Origin: Streptomyces sp. NBC_00582
GTDB taxonomy: Bacteria; Actinomycetota; Actinomycetes; Streptomycetales; Streptomycetaceae
Assembly: GCF_036345155.1 (NCBI RefSeq)
Contig: NZ_CP107772.1
Coordinates: 2,604,001-2,668,000, forward strand
Reading direction: 5' to 3'
DNA: 64,000 nucleotides
The position numbers and the translations under genes are program-made. Below, piece by piece: positions 8,427-16,722 of the stretch (positions are counted from its first letter, which is position 1; every line of letters begins with the position of its first letter). A model generated the notes under the pieces. That model searched no databases. It was not told the DNA's origin and saw nothing but the letters and a program-made list of their open reading frames with translations.

Positions 8427-9631
8427 GCCCCTATAACGCGGGTGTGCGGGCAACCGGTCTGACCAGGTTGAACACCTCGCGGGCGGCATATCGCTTGAGG
8501 CATCGGATGATCTCGCGTCGGGTCTTGCCTTCCTGGGTGCGGCGTTCGTAGTACGCCTGGGTGCGCGGGTCGTGACGCAGGCGGGTGAAGACGATGCGGT
8601 GCAGGGCCGCGTTCGCCTGGCGGTCGCCGCCGTAGTTGAGCCGGCGTGTGCTCCGCCGACCCGAGGAGTACTCGATGGGGCTGACTCCGCAAAGGGCAGC
8701 AAAGGACGCCTCGGTGTTCAGCCGGTCGGGGTTGTCTCCCATGGTGATCAGGAGCGTGACAGCGCTGTCCGGGCCGATGCCCACGGGTTCGAGTAACTGT
8801 GGGGCGTGGCGTTCCACGAGCCGGGTCAGACGTTGGTTCAGCTCGTCGATCTGAGCGGTGAGCTGTTCGATGCGCTCGGCGAGCATGCGCAACGTCAGGT
8901 GGGTGGCCTGGGCCACCGGGTCCTCGTCTCCCCCACCGTCGGGTAGGCCGAGGCGCGCGCAGGTGCGGAACAGCTCGGCATTGCCGAGGCTCGACAGCCG
9001 TTCCCGCAGGGCGGGATCGGCTATGACCAGGACGGCCTTGAGCTGGTTGATCGCCTGGGTGCGGGCCTTGACCGCGGAGTCCTTGGCGAGCTTGAACAAC
9101 CGGGCACTATGCACCGGACCGTCGCCGGACTTGGCCCGGGCCCCGGCCCGGCCACTGAGCACAGCCCGCGCGGCGGCCTGCGCATCGAGCGGGTCCGACT
9201 TTCCCAACAGACGGCGGGCCGAGCGGTCGGGCCGGTTCACCTCGTACACCTCGACCTGCTGCGCCAGCAGGTAGCGGGACAGGCCCGCTCCGAAGGTGCC
9301 GGTGCCCTCCACACCGGCCCGACGCACCGTCCCCCGCTTACGGGCCCAGGTGAGCAGCTGCCGGTAGCCGGCCGCCGTCGCCGGAAAGGACTCAGTCCCC
9401 AAGATCTTCCCGAGCGGGGAGATCGCAGCGGCGACATGCACATCGCCGTGCGTGTCCACGCCCAGGACGACCTCGCGCCGAACGGGAGGGTCTGTGCTCG
9501 AGGAGGTGCTGCGCTTTCTGGTCGTCATGATGGTTCGCCTCCCACGTGATGACGTGCTGCTGGATGGATGGCACCGGCCCGCTCGGACGGTCTGAACCGT
9601 GATGGCGCCTGGTACGCGGCAAGGCCCCTAT
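8427..9631 (-). mobile_element. IS110-family element, copy A
   Basis: The transposase gene is bounded by direct repeats GCCCCTAT at 8427-8434 and 9624-9631, about 1.2 kb apart, with no terminal inverted repeat. This fits the IS110 group. The stop codon of the transposase lies inside the left repeat. About 100 nt of non-coding DNA sit upstream of the transposase, where IS110 elements may encode a bridge RNA. Similarity with copy B (42317-43517) continues outside both repeats, so the exact ends are uncertain. Confidence 0.65.
8431..9528 (-). CDS. IS110-family transposase (copy A)
   Basis: 365 residues, DEDD RuvC-like recombinase. The N-terminal domain shows GVDTH (about residue 23), an EGTGTFG segment near 90-96 and KSDPLDA near 127. 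The C-terminal transposase-20 domain has GIGPDSAVTLLITMGD and the serine-bearing AALCGVSPIEYSSGRR. Length is close to the usual 350-400. Start ATG 9528. It is nearly the same as the second copy at 42302-43417, and with an intact frame it is the better candidate for an active enzyme. Confidence 0.93.
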   Translation of the reverse strand: MTTRKRSTSSSTDPPVRREVVLGVDTHGDVHVAAAISPLGKILGTESFPATAAGYRQLLTWARKRGTVRRAGVEGTGTFGAGLSRYLLAQQVEVYEVNRPDRSARRLLGKSDPLDAQAAARAVLSGRAGARAKSGDGPVHSARLFKLAKDSAVKARTQAINQLKAVLVIADPALRERLSSLGNAELFRTCARLGLPDGGGDEDPVAQATHLTLRMLAERIEQLTAQIDELNQRLTRLVERHAPQLLEPVGIGPDSAVTLLITMGDNPDRLNTEASFAALCGVSPIEYSSGRRSTRRLNYGGDRQANAALHRIVFTRLRHDPRTQAYYERRTQEGKTRREIIRCLKRYAAREVFNLVRPVARTPAL

Positions 9632-10229
9632 TGGGACACGTCCTGTGGCTCGGTACCGGCAGCGCCATCCCGCATCGGCAGTCGACAAGCCTGTGACTGG
9701 ACACTTCGGTCATAGATCTCATGAGTCAGACCCCCGCCCGGGACGGCGTCGCGCAACCGTCCCATCGACCCCGGCGCATCGGCACCTCCCGACCACAGCC
9801 GGAAAGCTTCGCCCGAACCAGTGCCAAACGCGGCCGAAGCAGGCTGAGAACGAGTCGACTCCCCGCCCAGTCATGACCGGCAATGACTGACCGCCCGGTC
9901 CTTGCCGGACAGTCTCGACCGGGTGGCCATGTCCGTCGGAGGAGGGCGGCAAATCCGTCGACGGTTCCGGGTCCATGCCGTTGGTATAGCCGCTGGTTGC
10001 AAGGTGCGTCTGCAAGGTGGTGTGGGTGTCGCGCAGCCACGTGAGTCTGCGGTCGACGGGGGTGGGGTCGGTCAACTGGTGCCAGCAGAAGCGGTGCTGC
10101 ACGACGCCGACGGCAGCCCGGTGGGAGAAGGTGGTCACGCCCGGGGCCGGTCGTTGGCAGCGCCGCCGAGGACGTCGATGAGCAGTCCGCTGGCCCCGCT
10201 CGGAAACCCCCGCCGCAGGACAGCACCTG
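9632..10229. other. Flank of IS110 copy A; no confident gene
   Basis: To about 9700 the sequence is still similar to the flank of copy B (43518-43582, ending GTGACTGG). Beyond that a minus-strand frame 9719-10138 (139 residues, including TWLRDTHTTLQTHL) has moderate coding character but no recognised family and no good ribosome-binding site. I treat it as unassigned. Confidence 0.3.
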
Positions 10230-10452
10230 CCTACTGTTCTCCGTCTAATCGACTTCCAGCCACGTCAGCCCCCTCGTTCGGACGAATCGACTCGAAGCGC
10301 CCGTCGCCGACGAAAAGAACTGACACCATGCCGCCGCCGTAAGTCACTTCAAGTCGAAGGCGGACCATTGGAACGGCGGGTCAATGAGCGGCAGCTCTCG
10401 GTGTTGCAGTGGGTGCAAGCCGGGTGCCCTGCCGGTTTATGGGAGACCAGCT
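10230..10452 (+). pseudogene. Truncated paralogue of the 6483 gene (5' end only)
   Basis: Upstream region and first about 25 codons match 6360-6570: the inverted repeat at 10277-10296, then an in-frame ERRVNERQLSVLQWVQAGCP from about 10368. Similarity stops abruptly at GGGAGACCAGCT (10441-10452), where the sequence becomes the antisense of a DNA-ligase fragment. So this is a broken duplicate joined to unrelated DNA by recombination. Confidence 0.7.
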
Positions 10453-10933
10453 GGCTTCCACGGATAATCAGGCCCTCAATGCCGGGGACCGCGGCCCAGG
10501 ACATCAGCCATTCCCGGGCGAGGGTCACATCGCCGGTTTCCGGGCACAGCGTCCGCGGGTCGGCCAGGTGGTGTTGGGCGAACACCGTATCCAATCGCGC
10601 CCGGCACTCGGCGTATTGCCTCAGCAACAGTTCGTGACCGTCGATCTGGAGGGCATCGAACACGACGAAGTGGGCCGGCATCTGCTCAGCAAGCCGGGCG
10701 GCAGTCCGGCCGTGGGAGGCCGCGCGTCGTTGCAGGGCCTCGAAGGACAGGTGCTCACCGGCCCACACCAGCAGTTCTCCACCGAGGATCAGGCCGCTGG
10801 GAAGCTCGGCCGCGGCGTGCACGAGGTCGGGGAATCGGACCTGGATCAGTGCCCCGCGCCGGGACTGGATCAGGACGGGTCCAGGCGCCGGGCCGGGGGT
10901 GAACACGAGGGCTCTGCAGCCGTCCTTCTCCAG
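10453..10933 (-). pseudogene. Internal fragment of an ATP-dependent DNA ligase
   Basis: Minus-strand frame with IQSRRGALIQVRFPDLVHAA, GLILGGELLVWAG, LSFEALQRRAASHGRTAARL and EGLIIRGS, typical of the nucleotidyltransferase domain of LigC/LigD-like ligases. The start of the fragment reads LEKDGCRALVF, which corresponds to the KxDG adenylation motif but lacks the residue between Lys and Asp. The N-terminus is missing (a stop lies 4 codons upstream) and the C-terminus, including the OB fold, is replaced at 10452 by the 6483-paralogue fragment. Non-functional. Confidence 0.75.
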
Positions 10934-11102
10934 ACTTTGCCGTGCTCATGAGACATGGGCCCGTTGAAACGACTGGGGCTGCGAGTACGGCGGTGGGAGT
11001 GGATACGGCAGGGCCTCGTCGAGTCCCGGGACCAGACGGCAGCGCCGCGAGGCGGACGCCGGGTCGATTCGTCTCTGTGTACGTAGAGCTTGACCACCGC
11101 GC

Positions 11103-12410
11103 ATGACCTCGCGCAGATTGACGCCTTCTGTGACAGTTCCCAAGCTGGAGACGGGGCCGGTGGAAGGAGCCGTGATCGTGAGCGGTGGGCAGAGTGGACT
11201 TCCCCGGCTGCTGACCGCAGCGGAGAGGGCGGCACCGGTGGACGCCGTCGCGGTGGTCGCTGAGGACCTGCGGCGGCGGTTCGGGGCCACGCAGGTGTCC
11301 TTCCTCATCGTGGACCTGACGGGAAAGGCGGTGGCACGCCTGACCACGGCCGCCGGCGCGGAGGGTGGGCGGGAAGCGGAGCGGATTCCCATGTTCGGCA
11401 GCGTCTACGAGCAGGTGATCCGTACCCAGCGGCTGTATCAGGAGGCGACCGGCCAGGGACAGCGGGTGATCGTGCCGGTCACCAACCGGGGCGACGCCAT
11501 CGGGCTGCTGGAACTGCTCCTGCCCGCCGGCCCCGGCGACGACGTCCTTGACGAGGTCGGTGAAGCCGCCCACATCCTGGCCTACGTCGTGATCGCCAAC
11601 GGACGCTTCACCGACCTCTACACCTGGGGCAAACGCTCCAGGCCCCCCACGTTGGCGGCTGAAATCCAGTACCAGCTGCTGCCCCCGTCACTGTCGTGCG
11701 AGGCTGCGCAGTTCACCTTGTGCGGGAGCTTGGAGCCCTCGGAAGACCTCAGCGGCGACACCTTCGACTACGCGCTGGACCGCGACACCCTGCACGTGTC
11801 GGTGACCGACCCCATGGGCCACGACATCGATTCCGCCCTGGCCGCCACCGTACTGGTGGGCGCCCTGCGCGGCGCCCGTCGTGCAGGTGTCGGCCTGGCC
11901 GAGCAGGCCCAGCGGGCCGACCAGGCCCTGGCCGATCACGGCCACGGTCACGCCACCGGGCAACTGCTGCGCATCAACCTCCACACCGGTCGCGCCCAGC
12001 TCGTCAACGCCGGCCACCCCTGGCCACTACGCATGCGCGACGGGACTGCGGAAGCGATCACCTGCGAGGTGGACCACCCCTTCGGGCTGCCCGTGTCCGT
12101 GCCCCACCCCTACCGTGTTCAGGACCTCGATCTGCGCCCCGGTGACCGTCTGCTCATGGTGACCGATGGCATGCTCGAACGTCATGGGGAGAAGGTCGAC
12201 CTGCTCGCCCTGCTGAAGCGCACCCGGGATCTGCACCCGCGGGAGGCGGCGCTGACGCTGACGTCCGCGGTCCGGGATGCCGCCGGGGGCCGGCTCGCAG
12301 ATGATGCCACCGTGATGTGCCTGGACTGGCACGGCCCCCAGGAGACCCTGCGACACGTCAGCTCCGGCGCGGACACTGAGCAGGCTTCAGCCGGCCGCAC
12401 GAAGCAGTAG
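11103..12410 (+). CDS. GAF-domain PP2C (SpoIIE-type) serine phosphatase
   Basis: 435 residues from ATG 11103 (an in-frame GTG at 11173 is possible). Residues 40-170 resemble a GAF sensor domain. Residues 195-410 form the PP2C/SpoIIE fold: DLSGDTFDY replaces the usual GGDxYD, then [27 protein letters not shown] and DDATVMC, which carry the metal-binding aspartates. Such enzymes dephosphorylate anti-sigma-factor antagonists in Streptomyces stress signalling. The substrate here is inferred only, since no anti-sigma gene is adjacent. A second relative with an extra PAS domain lies at 35132. Confidence 0.85.
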   Translation: MTSRRLTPSVTVPKLETGPVEGAVIVSGGQSGLPRLLTAAERAAPVDAVAVVAEDLRRRFGATQVSFLIVDLTGKAVARLTTAAGAEGGREAERIPMFGSVYEQVIRTQRLYQEATGQGQRVIVPVTNRGDAIGLLELLLPAGPGDDVLDEVGEAAHILAYVVIANGRFTDLYTWGKRSRPPTLAAEIQYQLLPPSLSCEAAQFTLCGSLEPSEDLSGDTFDYALDRDTLHVSVTDPMGHDIDSALAATVLVGALRGARRAGVGLAEQAQRADQALADHGHGHATGQLLRINLHTGRAQLVNAGHPWPLRMRDGTAEAITCEVDHPFGLPVSVPHPYRVQDLDLRPGDRLLMVTDGMLERHGEKVDLLALLKRTRDLHPREAALTLTSAVRDAAGGRLADDATVMCLDWHGPQETLRHVSSGADTEQASAGRTKQ

Positions 12411-12559
12411 CCGTTGACCAGGGCGCTGTGCTGGACGGTCCCACTCGGCCAGTGCATGGCTCTCGCGCCTCGCCCCTTCATGCGCAAGCCTGAGTTCTCA
12501 TATTGCTTAGGGGCTGTAGGCGGCTCCGGCGGCCGTCGTTCTTCAGACTTCGACATGTC
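12411..12559. promoter_or_regulatory. Intergenic region ending in a 14-bp perfect palindrome
   Basis: TGTCTCATGAGACA (12556-12569) is a perfect palindrome at the 3' end of the phosphatase gene and the tail of a broken LysR gene. Most of it (CTCATGAGACA) recurs at 10945-10955. It could be an operator of a dimeric regulator or a recombination scar. Confidence 0.3.
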
Positions 12560-13330
12560 TCATGAGACACATAGCACCCCGAGAGAGGGCCCCCATCCGT
12601 CAGGCAAGGTGACGCTTCCCCGGTGCCGGTAGCGAAGATGCCGTGAGCCCCGAATGGTCCCAGAGAATGCCCTGGGCGACTCCAACGACGGAATCGGCCG
12701 ACGGGCGTGTGGTCGCAAGGTGGCGGTGGTGAGGAAGGCGTCTTTGGCGGGGCTGGTGGTCCGTGGGGAGTACCGGGCCTGCAGGGGTGCGTAAAGAGGT
12801 GGGTCGAGGGCGACGATGCGTACGGCGCCGCCGGGGGCGGGGCCTGGGGGTGTGGTGACGAAGGCGAGACGGTCGGTGCCGATGACGGCGGTGACCGGTG
12901 GGGTGCCCTGGAGGGGGGTGCGTTCGGTACGGGGTTCGAAGCCGGCCGCGCGGCAGTGGCCGATGAGCAGGTCGGTGTAGCCGGAGTGGCCAGGCTGGCC
13001 CCAGACGATGAAGTGCTGGTCGGCGAGATCGGACAGAGACACTGACGTGCGTGCGGCGAGGGGGTGGTCCGCGGCGACCGCGATGTTGAAGGGCTGGTGG
13101 CCCAGGGTGGTGCGGGCCAGGCCGTGCGGCGGGGTCAGTGCACGGCACAGTCCGATGTCGAGGTCTCCAGCCAAAAGGGCATCGGTCAGCTCGGCCGGCT
13201 AGCGCTGGTTGACCTCGGTAGCCAGGTGGGGGTGGACGGCACCTACTTGCCGCAGCAGAGCAATGACCTCCTCCCCGGTGACGGCCGGGGTGTGGCCCAG
13301 GCGCAGCATCTCCTTCTCGCCGCGGCCGAT
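12560..13330 (-). pseudogene. LysR-family regulator, truncated and with an in-frame stop
   Basis: The effector-binding half is clear: MLRLGHTPAVTGEEVIALLR, LAGDLDIGLCRAL, FNIAVAADHPLA and AFVTTPPGPAPGG. A TAG at about 13200 breaks the frame between VNQR and PAELTDALL, and the whole N-terminal winged-helix domain is missing: at about 13330 the reading changes to unrelated DNA. No functional product is expected. Confidence 0.7.
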
Positions 13331-13401
13331 GCGGCGGGCACGCACCTCCCACACCGCGTCCCCACGGACGATGAACTGATGCTCCCCAACGACCCTTTCG
13401 T

Positions 13402-13683
13402 GCACTCGACCGACAGGCGTGCCTGCGCCTGCTCGCCAAGGTGCCGGTCGGCCGCGTGGTCTACACCCGCCAGGCACTGCCCGCGGTCCTGCCCATCAAC
13501 TTCTCCCTGGACATGGACGCCTCCATCCTGCTGCGCACCTCACCGGACTCGGACCTGGTACGCGCCATCGACGGCGTCGTGGTCGCCTTCGAAGCGGACG
13601 AGTTCGATGCAACGGCCCGGTCCGGCCAGAGGGATAGTGGACAGGCGCGCGCCGAAGGTCCCGTGTGTCGTCAGCACTTGTGA
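13402..13683 (+). pseudogene. PPOX-type flavin/pyridoxamine oxidase-like fragment
   Basis: Reads LRLLAKVPVGRVVYTRQALP, INFSLDMDASILLRTSP and VVAFEADEFDA, the core barrel of the Pyridox_ox_2/NimA-like family. There is no proper start upstream, and the second half, which normally continues with a Trp/Val-rich strand, is lost after DEFDA. It is joined back to back with the truncated LysR gene, so one deletion or inversion may have removed both N-termini. Confidence 0.6.
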
Positions 13684-13698
13684 CACACGGGCCGGAGG

Positions 13699-14595
13699 TC
13701 AACCGTCAGAGCTGCGTGCCCGGTCGCGCGGTTCGGTCGTTGCGTCCCGGTCGGTTGTCGCGGTCCAGCTGGAGAGGAGGTTGAGGGCGTCGTGTCCGGG
13801 GGTTCCGGGTTCGGCGCTGAAGGCGGTGAGGGTCAGGCCGGGGTCTGCGGGCAGGGGCATCGCTTCGAAGGGGAGGGTGAGGTCGCCGACGACGGGGTGG
13901 TGGAAGTTCTTGGTGCCGGTGTGGTGGAGGCGGACGTTGTGCGCGGCCCACAGGGTGCGGAACTCCTCGCTGCGGGTGGCGAGTTCACCGACGAGTTCGG
14001 TCAAGGCCCGGTCGTAGGGGTCCCGGCCTGCCTCGGTACGCAGCAGGGCCACCGTGGTGTGGGCGGACTCTTCCCAGTCGGGGTAGAAGTCGCGGGCGCG
14101 GGGGTTGAGGAAGCGGAAGCGGGCCAGGTTGACCGGCCGGGTGGGGCCGTCGAAGACGGGTGCGTACAGGGCCCGGCCGAGCCGGTTGGAGGCGACGATG
14201 TCCAGTCGGCCGTTGCGTACGTAGGCGGCCGCGTCGGTCATGGAGTCCAGCAGGTGCTGGATGCCGGGCCGGATCTGTTGGCGGGCGGGGCGGCGGCGGG
14301 TGCGGGGGCCGGTGTTCGCGGTGCGGGCCAGGTCGAACAGGTGGGCGCGTTCGGCCTCGTCGAGCTGCAGGGCGCGGGCGAGGGCTTCCAGGACGCTCTC
14401 TGAGACGCCGGAGAGGTTGCCGCGTTCCAGGCGGGCGTAGTACTCGACGCTGACGCCGGCAAGCAGGGCGACCTCCTCGCGGCGCAGTCCGGCGACGCGC
14501 CGGTGGCCGCTATGGGCGGGCAGCCCGGCCTGCTGCGGAGTGATCTTGGCTCGCCGCGAGATCAGGAACTCGCGGACCTCGCTGCGGTTGTCCAT
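13699..14595 (-). CDS. XRE-family regulator with MmyB-like ligand-binding domain
   Basis: 298 residues; start ATG 14595. The N-terminus (residues 1-75) is an HTH_31-type DNA-binding domain with HRRVAGLRREEVALLAGVS and YYARLERG. The rest is the MmyB-like PAS-type pocket (residues 100-280; DIVASNRLGRALY, FYPDWEESAH, HHPVVGDLTLPFE). Such regulators usually control the adjacent divergent redox genes, here the operon starting at 14759. An imperfect dyad CTGT-N11-ACAG at 14637-14655 in the 163-nt shared promoter region is a possible operator (inference). Confidence 0.9.
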   Translation of the reverse strand: MDNRSEVREFLISRRAKITPQQAGLPAHSGHRRVAGLRREEVALLAGVSVEYYARLERGNLSGVSESVLEALARALQLDEAERAHLFDLARTANTGPRTRRRPARQQIRPGIQHLLDSMTDAAAYVRNGRLDIVASNRLGRALYAPVFDGPTRPVNLARFRFLNPRARDFYPDWEESAHTTVALLRTEAGRDPYDRALTELVGELATRSEEFRTLWAAHNVRLHHTGTKNFHHPVVGDLTLPFEAMPLPADPGLTLTAFSAEPGTPGHDALNLLSSWTATTDRDATTEPRDRARSSDG

Positions 14596-14758
14596 GTTTT
14601 CCAAGGCTAGGCCGGGCGGGGACGGCGTGGGGTGCCCTGTCAGTACACGGAACAGCGTGCACTCCCTCACCGTGTCGATGAGCTGTTTCCTGGTGGGTGT
14701 CGAGGGACCGCAGGCGTGTGCGGTCCTCAGCTCCTAGCGCGGCACGAAGGCAGGAACG

Positions 14759-15106
14759 ATGACTCAGGAGACGCAGAGCAAGCAGCCGTCGGGCGCCCGG
14801 GCACTGCTCGGTGACGTCGCACCGAAGCTGGTGGAGCTGACCGATGAGGTCCTGTTCGGGGACGTGTGGGAGCGTGCGGAGCTGTCCCCGCGCGACCGCA
14901 GCCTGGTGACCGTCACGGCCCTGGCGGCGCTGTACCGCACCGACCAGCTCGGTTTCCATCTGCGCCGGGCTCTGGAGAACGGGCTCAGCCAGGAGGAGCT
15001 GGCCGAGGCACTGACCCACCTGGCGTTCTACGCCGGCTGGCCCACTGCGATGAGCGCCGTCTCCCAGCTGAAGACCATCGTCGAAGAAGCCGGTCCGGCC
15101 GCCTGA
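14759..15106 (+). CDS. Carboxymuconolactone decarboxylase family protein
   Basis: 115 residues. Contains the CMD/AhpD-like helical fold: SPRDRSLVTVTALAALYRTD, then HLRRALENGLSQEELAEALT and HLAFYAGWPTAMSA. The CxxC of peroxidase-type AhpD is absent, so a decarboxylase-like or unknown role is more likely than peroxide reduction. First gene of the operon divergent from the MmyB regulator; the cupin gene follows 82 bp downstream, a pairing often seen in actinomycetes. Confidence 0.88.
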   Translation: MTQETQSKQPSGARALLGDVAPKLVELTDEVLFGDVWERAELSPRDRSLVTVTALAALYRTDQLGFHLRRALENGLSQEELAEALTHLAFYAGWPTAMSAVSQLKTIVEEAGPAA

Positions 15107-15188
15107 CACACGTACCCCACCCCTTTCGCCCACCGGGCGGGCCGCGCCCGTGACCTGCGCGGCATGTACACCGACATGGGAGATGCAG

Positions 15189-15584
15189 ATGGAGATCGTG
15201 AAGCAGCCCTCGACCATGAAGCTGCCCGATCAGTGGTTCACCGGCGACGCCTGGGCGGATGTGATCTACCGGGGCGAGGGAGAGTCCCGGGCGAGGGCGA
15301 ACATGGTCCGCTTCGCGCCCGGCGCCCGCACCGCCTGGCACAGCCACGGCCTGGGGCAGGCCCTGTACATCGTCGAGGGCATCGCGCTGATCCAGTCCCG
15401 TGGCGGGCAGATCATCGAGGCGCACCCCGGGGAGGTCGTGTGGACCCCGGCCGGGGAGGAGCACTGGCACGGCGCTGCCCCCGACCGGTTCATGGCCCAC
15501 GTCGCGCTGTGGGAGGGCGACGACGTGGACTGGCTGGAGCACGTCACCGACGCCGAATACTCCGGTCCGCGCATCCGTCCCTGA
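15189..15584 (+). CDS. Cupin-domain protein
   Basis: 131 residues. The start at 15189 (MEIVKQPS) has GGGAG 7 nt upstream; an earlier in-frame ATG at 15183 is less well placed. Single cupin barrel with metal-ligand motifs: TAWHSHGLGQALYIVEG (motif 1, His-x-His and the following Glu) and PAGEEHWHGA (motif 2 His). Resembles the small cupins found with CMD-family proteins and MmyB regulators. Probably a metal-dependent isomerase or dioxygenase-like enzyme; substrate unknown. Confidence 0.88.
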   Translation: MEIVKQPSTMKLPDQWFTGDAWADVIYRGEGESRARANMVRFAPGARTAWHSHGLGQALYIVEGIALIQSRGGQIIEAHPGEVVWTPAGEEHWHGAAPDRFMAHVALWEGDDVDWLEHVTDAEYSGPRIRP

Positions 15585-15684
15585 CCCACGGCCGCGCGAC
15601 ACCCCGGTCTGGTCGGGAGCCGGTCCGCCACCACGGCCCTGTGGCTGCCGGACCAGCCAGAATGCTGAAGGGGAAACCCGCATC

Positions 15685-16581
15685 ATGACCCAGCACAACC
15701 CCACGCTCACCCTGAACAACGGCGTCGAGATGCCGGCCCTGGGCCTGGGCGTGTACCAGAGTTCGCCCGAGGAGACCGCCGAGGCGGTGCACACCGCCCT
15801 GCGCACCGGATACCGGCTCATCGACACCGCCGCGGCCTACTTCAACGAGGAGCAGGTCGGCGAGGGCATCCGCCGCTCGGGCGTGGACCGCGAAGAAGCG
15901 TTCGTCACGACCAAGCTGTGGATCAGTGACTACGGATACGAGCCGGCCCTGCGCGCCTTCGATGCCAGCCTGCGCCGTCTCGGCCTGGACTACATCGATC
16001 TGTACCTGCTGCACTGGCCGGTGCCCTCGGACCTCGATGCCGCCGTCGCCTCCTACCAGGCGGCGCAGAAGCTGCTGGCCGAGGGGCGGGCGCGCGCCAT
16101 CGGTGTGTGCAACCACAGTCCGCAGCACCTGGCCACCCTCGTGGAGCGCACCGAGGTGGTGCCGGCCGTCAACCAGGTCGAGCTGCACCCGTACTTCACC
16201 CAGCGAGCCGTCCGTGAAGCCGGCGCCCGGCACGGCACCATCACCCAGTCCTGGTCTCCGATTGGCGGCGTGAACGTGTACGCCACCACCGACGCGGAGA
16301 AAGCCAGGAACGTGCTTCAGGACCCGGTCATCCGTGACCTCGTCGAAACGCACGGCAGGACTGCCGCGCAAATCGTGCTGCGTTGGCACCTGCAGAACGG
16401 CCTGTCCGCCATCCTCAAGTCGGTTCACGCCAACCGGATCAAGGAGAACTTCGACGTCTTCGACTTCTCCCTCTCCGCATCTGAGATGGCAGCGATCGAC
16501 GGCCTCGACACCGGCGTGCGCGGCGGCCCCGACCCCGAACAGGTCGACACCGAGATGTTCCCCCTCACCGTCGAGAACTGA
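15685..16581 (+). CDS. Aldo/keto reductase
   Basis: 298 residues. Start ATG 15685 with GAAGGGG 12 nt upstream. NADPH-dependent (alpha/beta)8 barrel reductase: YRLIDTAAAYFNEEQVGEGI carries the catalytic Asp and Tyr, VTTKLW the Lys, and LYLLHWPVP the His. The C-terminal cofactor segment has SAILKSVHANRIKENFDVFD. Close to the 2,5-diketo-D-gluconate reductase branch. Part of the redox operon, probably reducing aldehydes or ketones made or met by its neighbours. Confidence 0.92.
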   Translation: MTQHNPTLTLNNGVEMPALGLGVYQSSPEETAEAVHTALRTGYRLIDTAAAYFNEEQVGEGIRRSGVDREEAFVTTKLWISDYGYEPALRAFDASLRRLGLDYIDLYLLHWPVPSDLDAAVASYQAAQKLLAEGRARAIGVCNHSPQHLATLVERTEVVPAVNQVELHPYFTQRAVREAGARHGTITQSWSPIGGVNVYATTDAEKARNVLQDPVIRDLVETHGRTAAQIVLRWHLQNGLSAILKSVHANRIKENFDVFDFSLSASEMAAIDGLDTGVRGGPDPEQVDTEMFPLTVEN

Positions 16582-16722
16582 CAGTCGCCCGTGGCCGTAT
16601 ACGGGCTGGCACCCGGAAAGAACCCGCTTCCCCCTGACCAGCAGCCTCCTGGATGGCGCCGCCGAGGCCCGCGCCTGCGGCACCTTCCATGGCCCGAGCA
16701 CCCCGCCTGGAAACTCCACACC

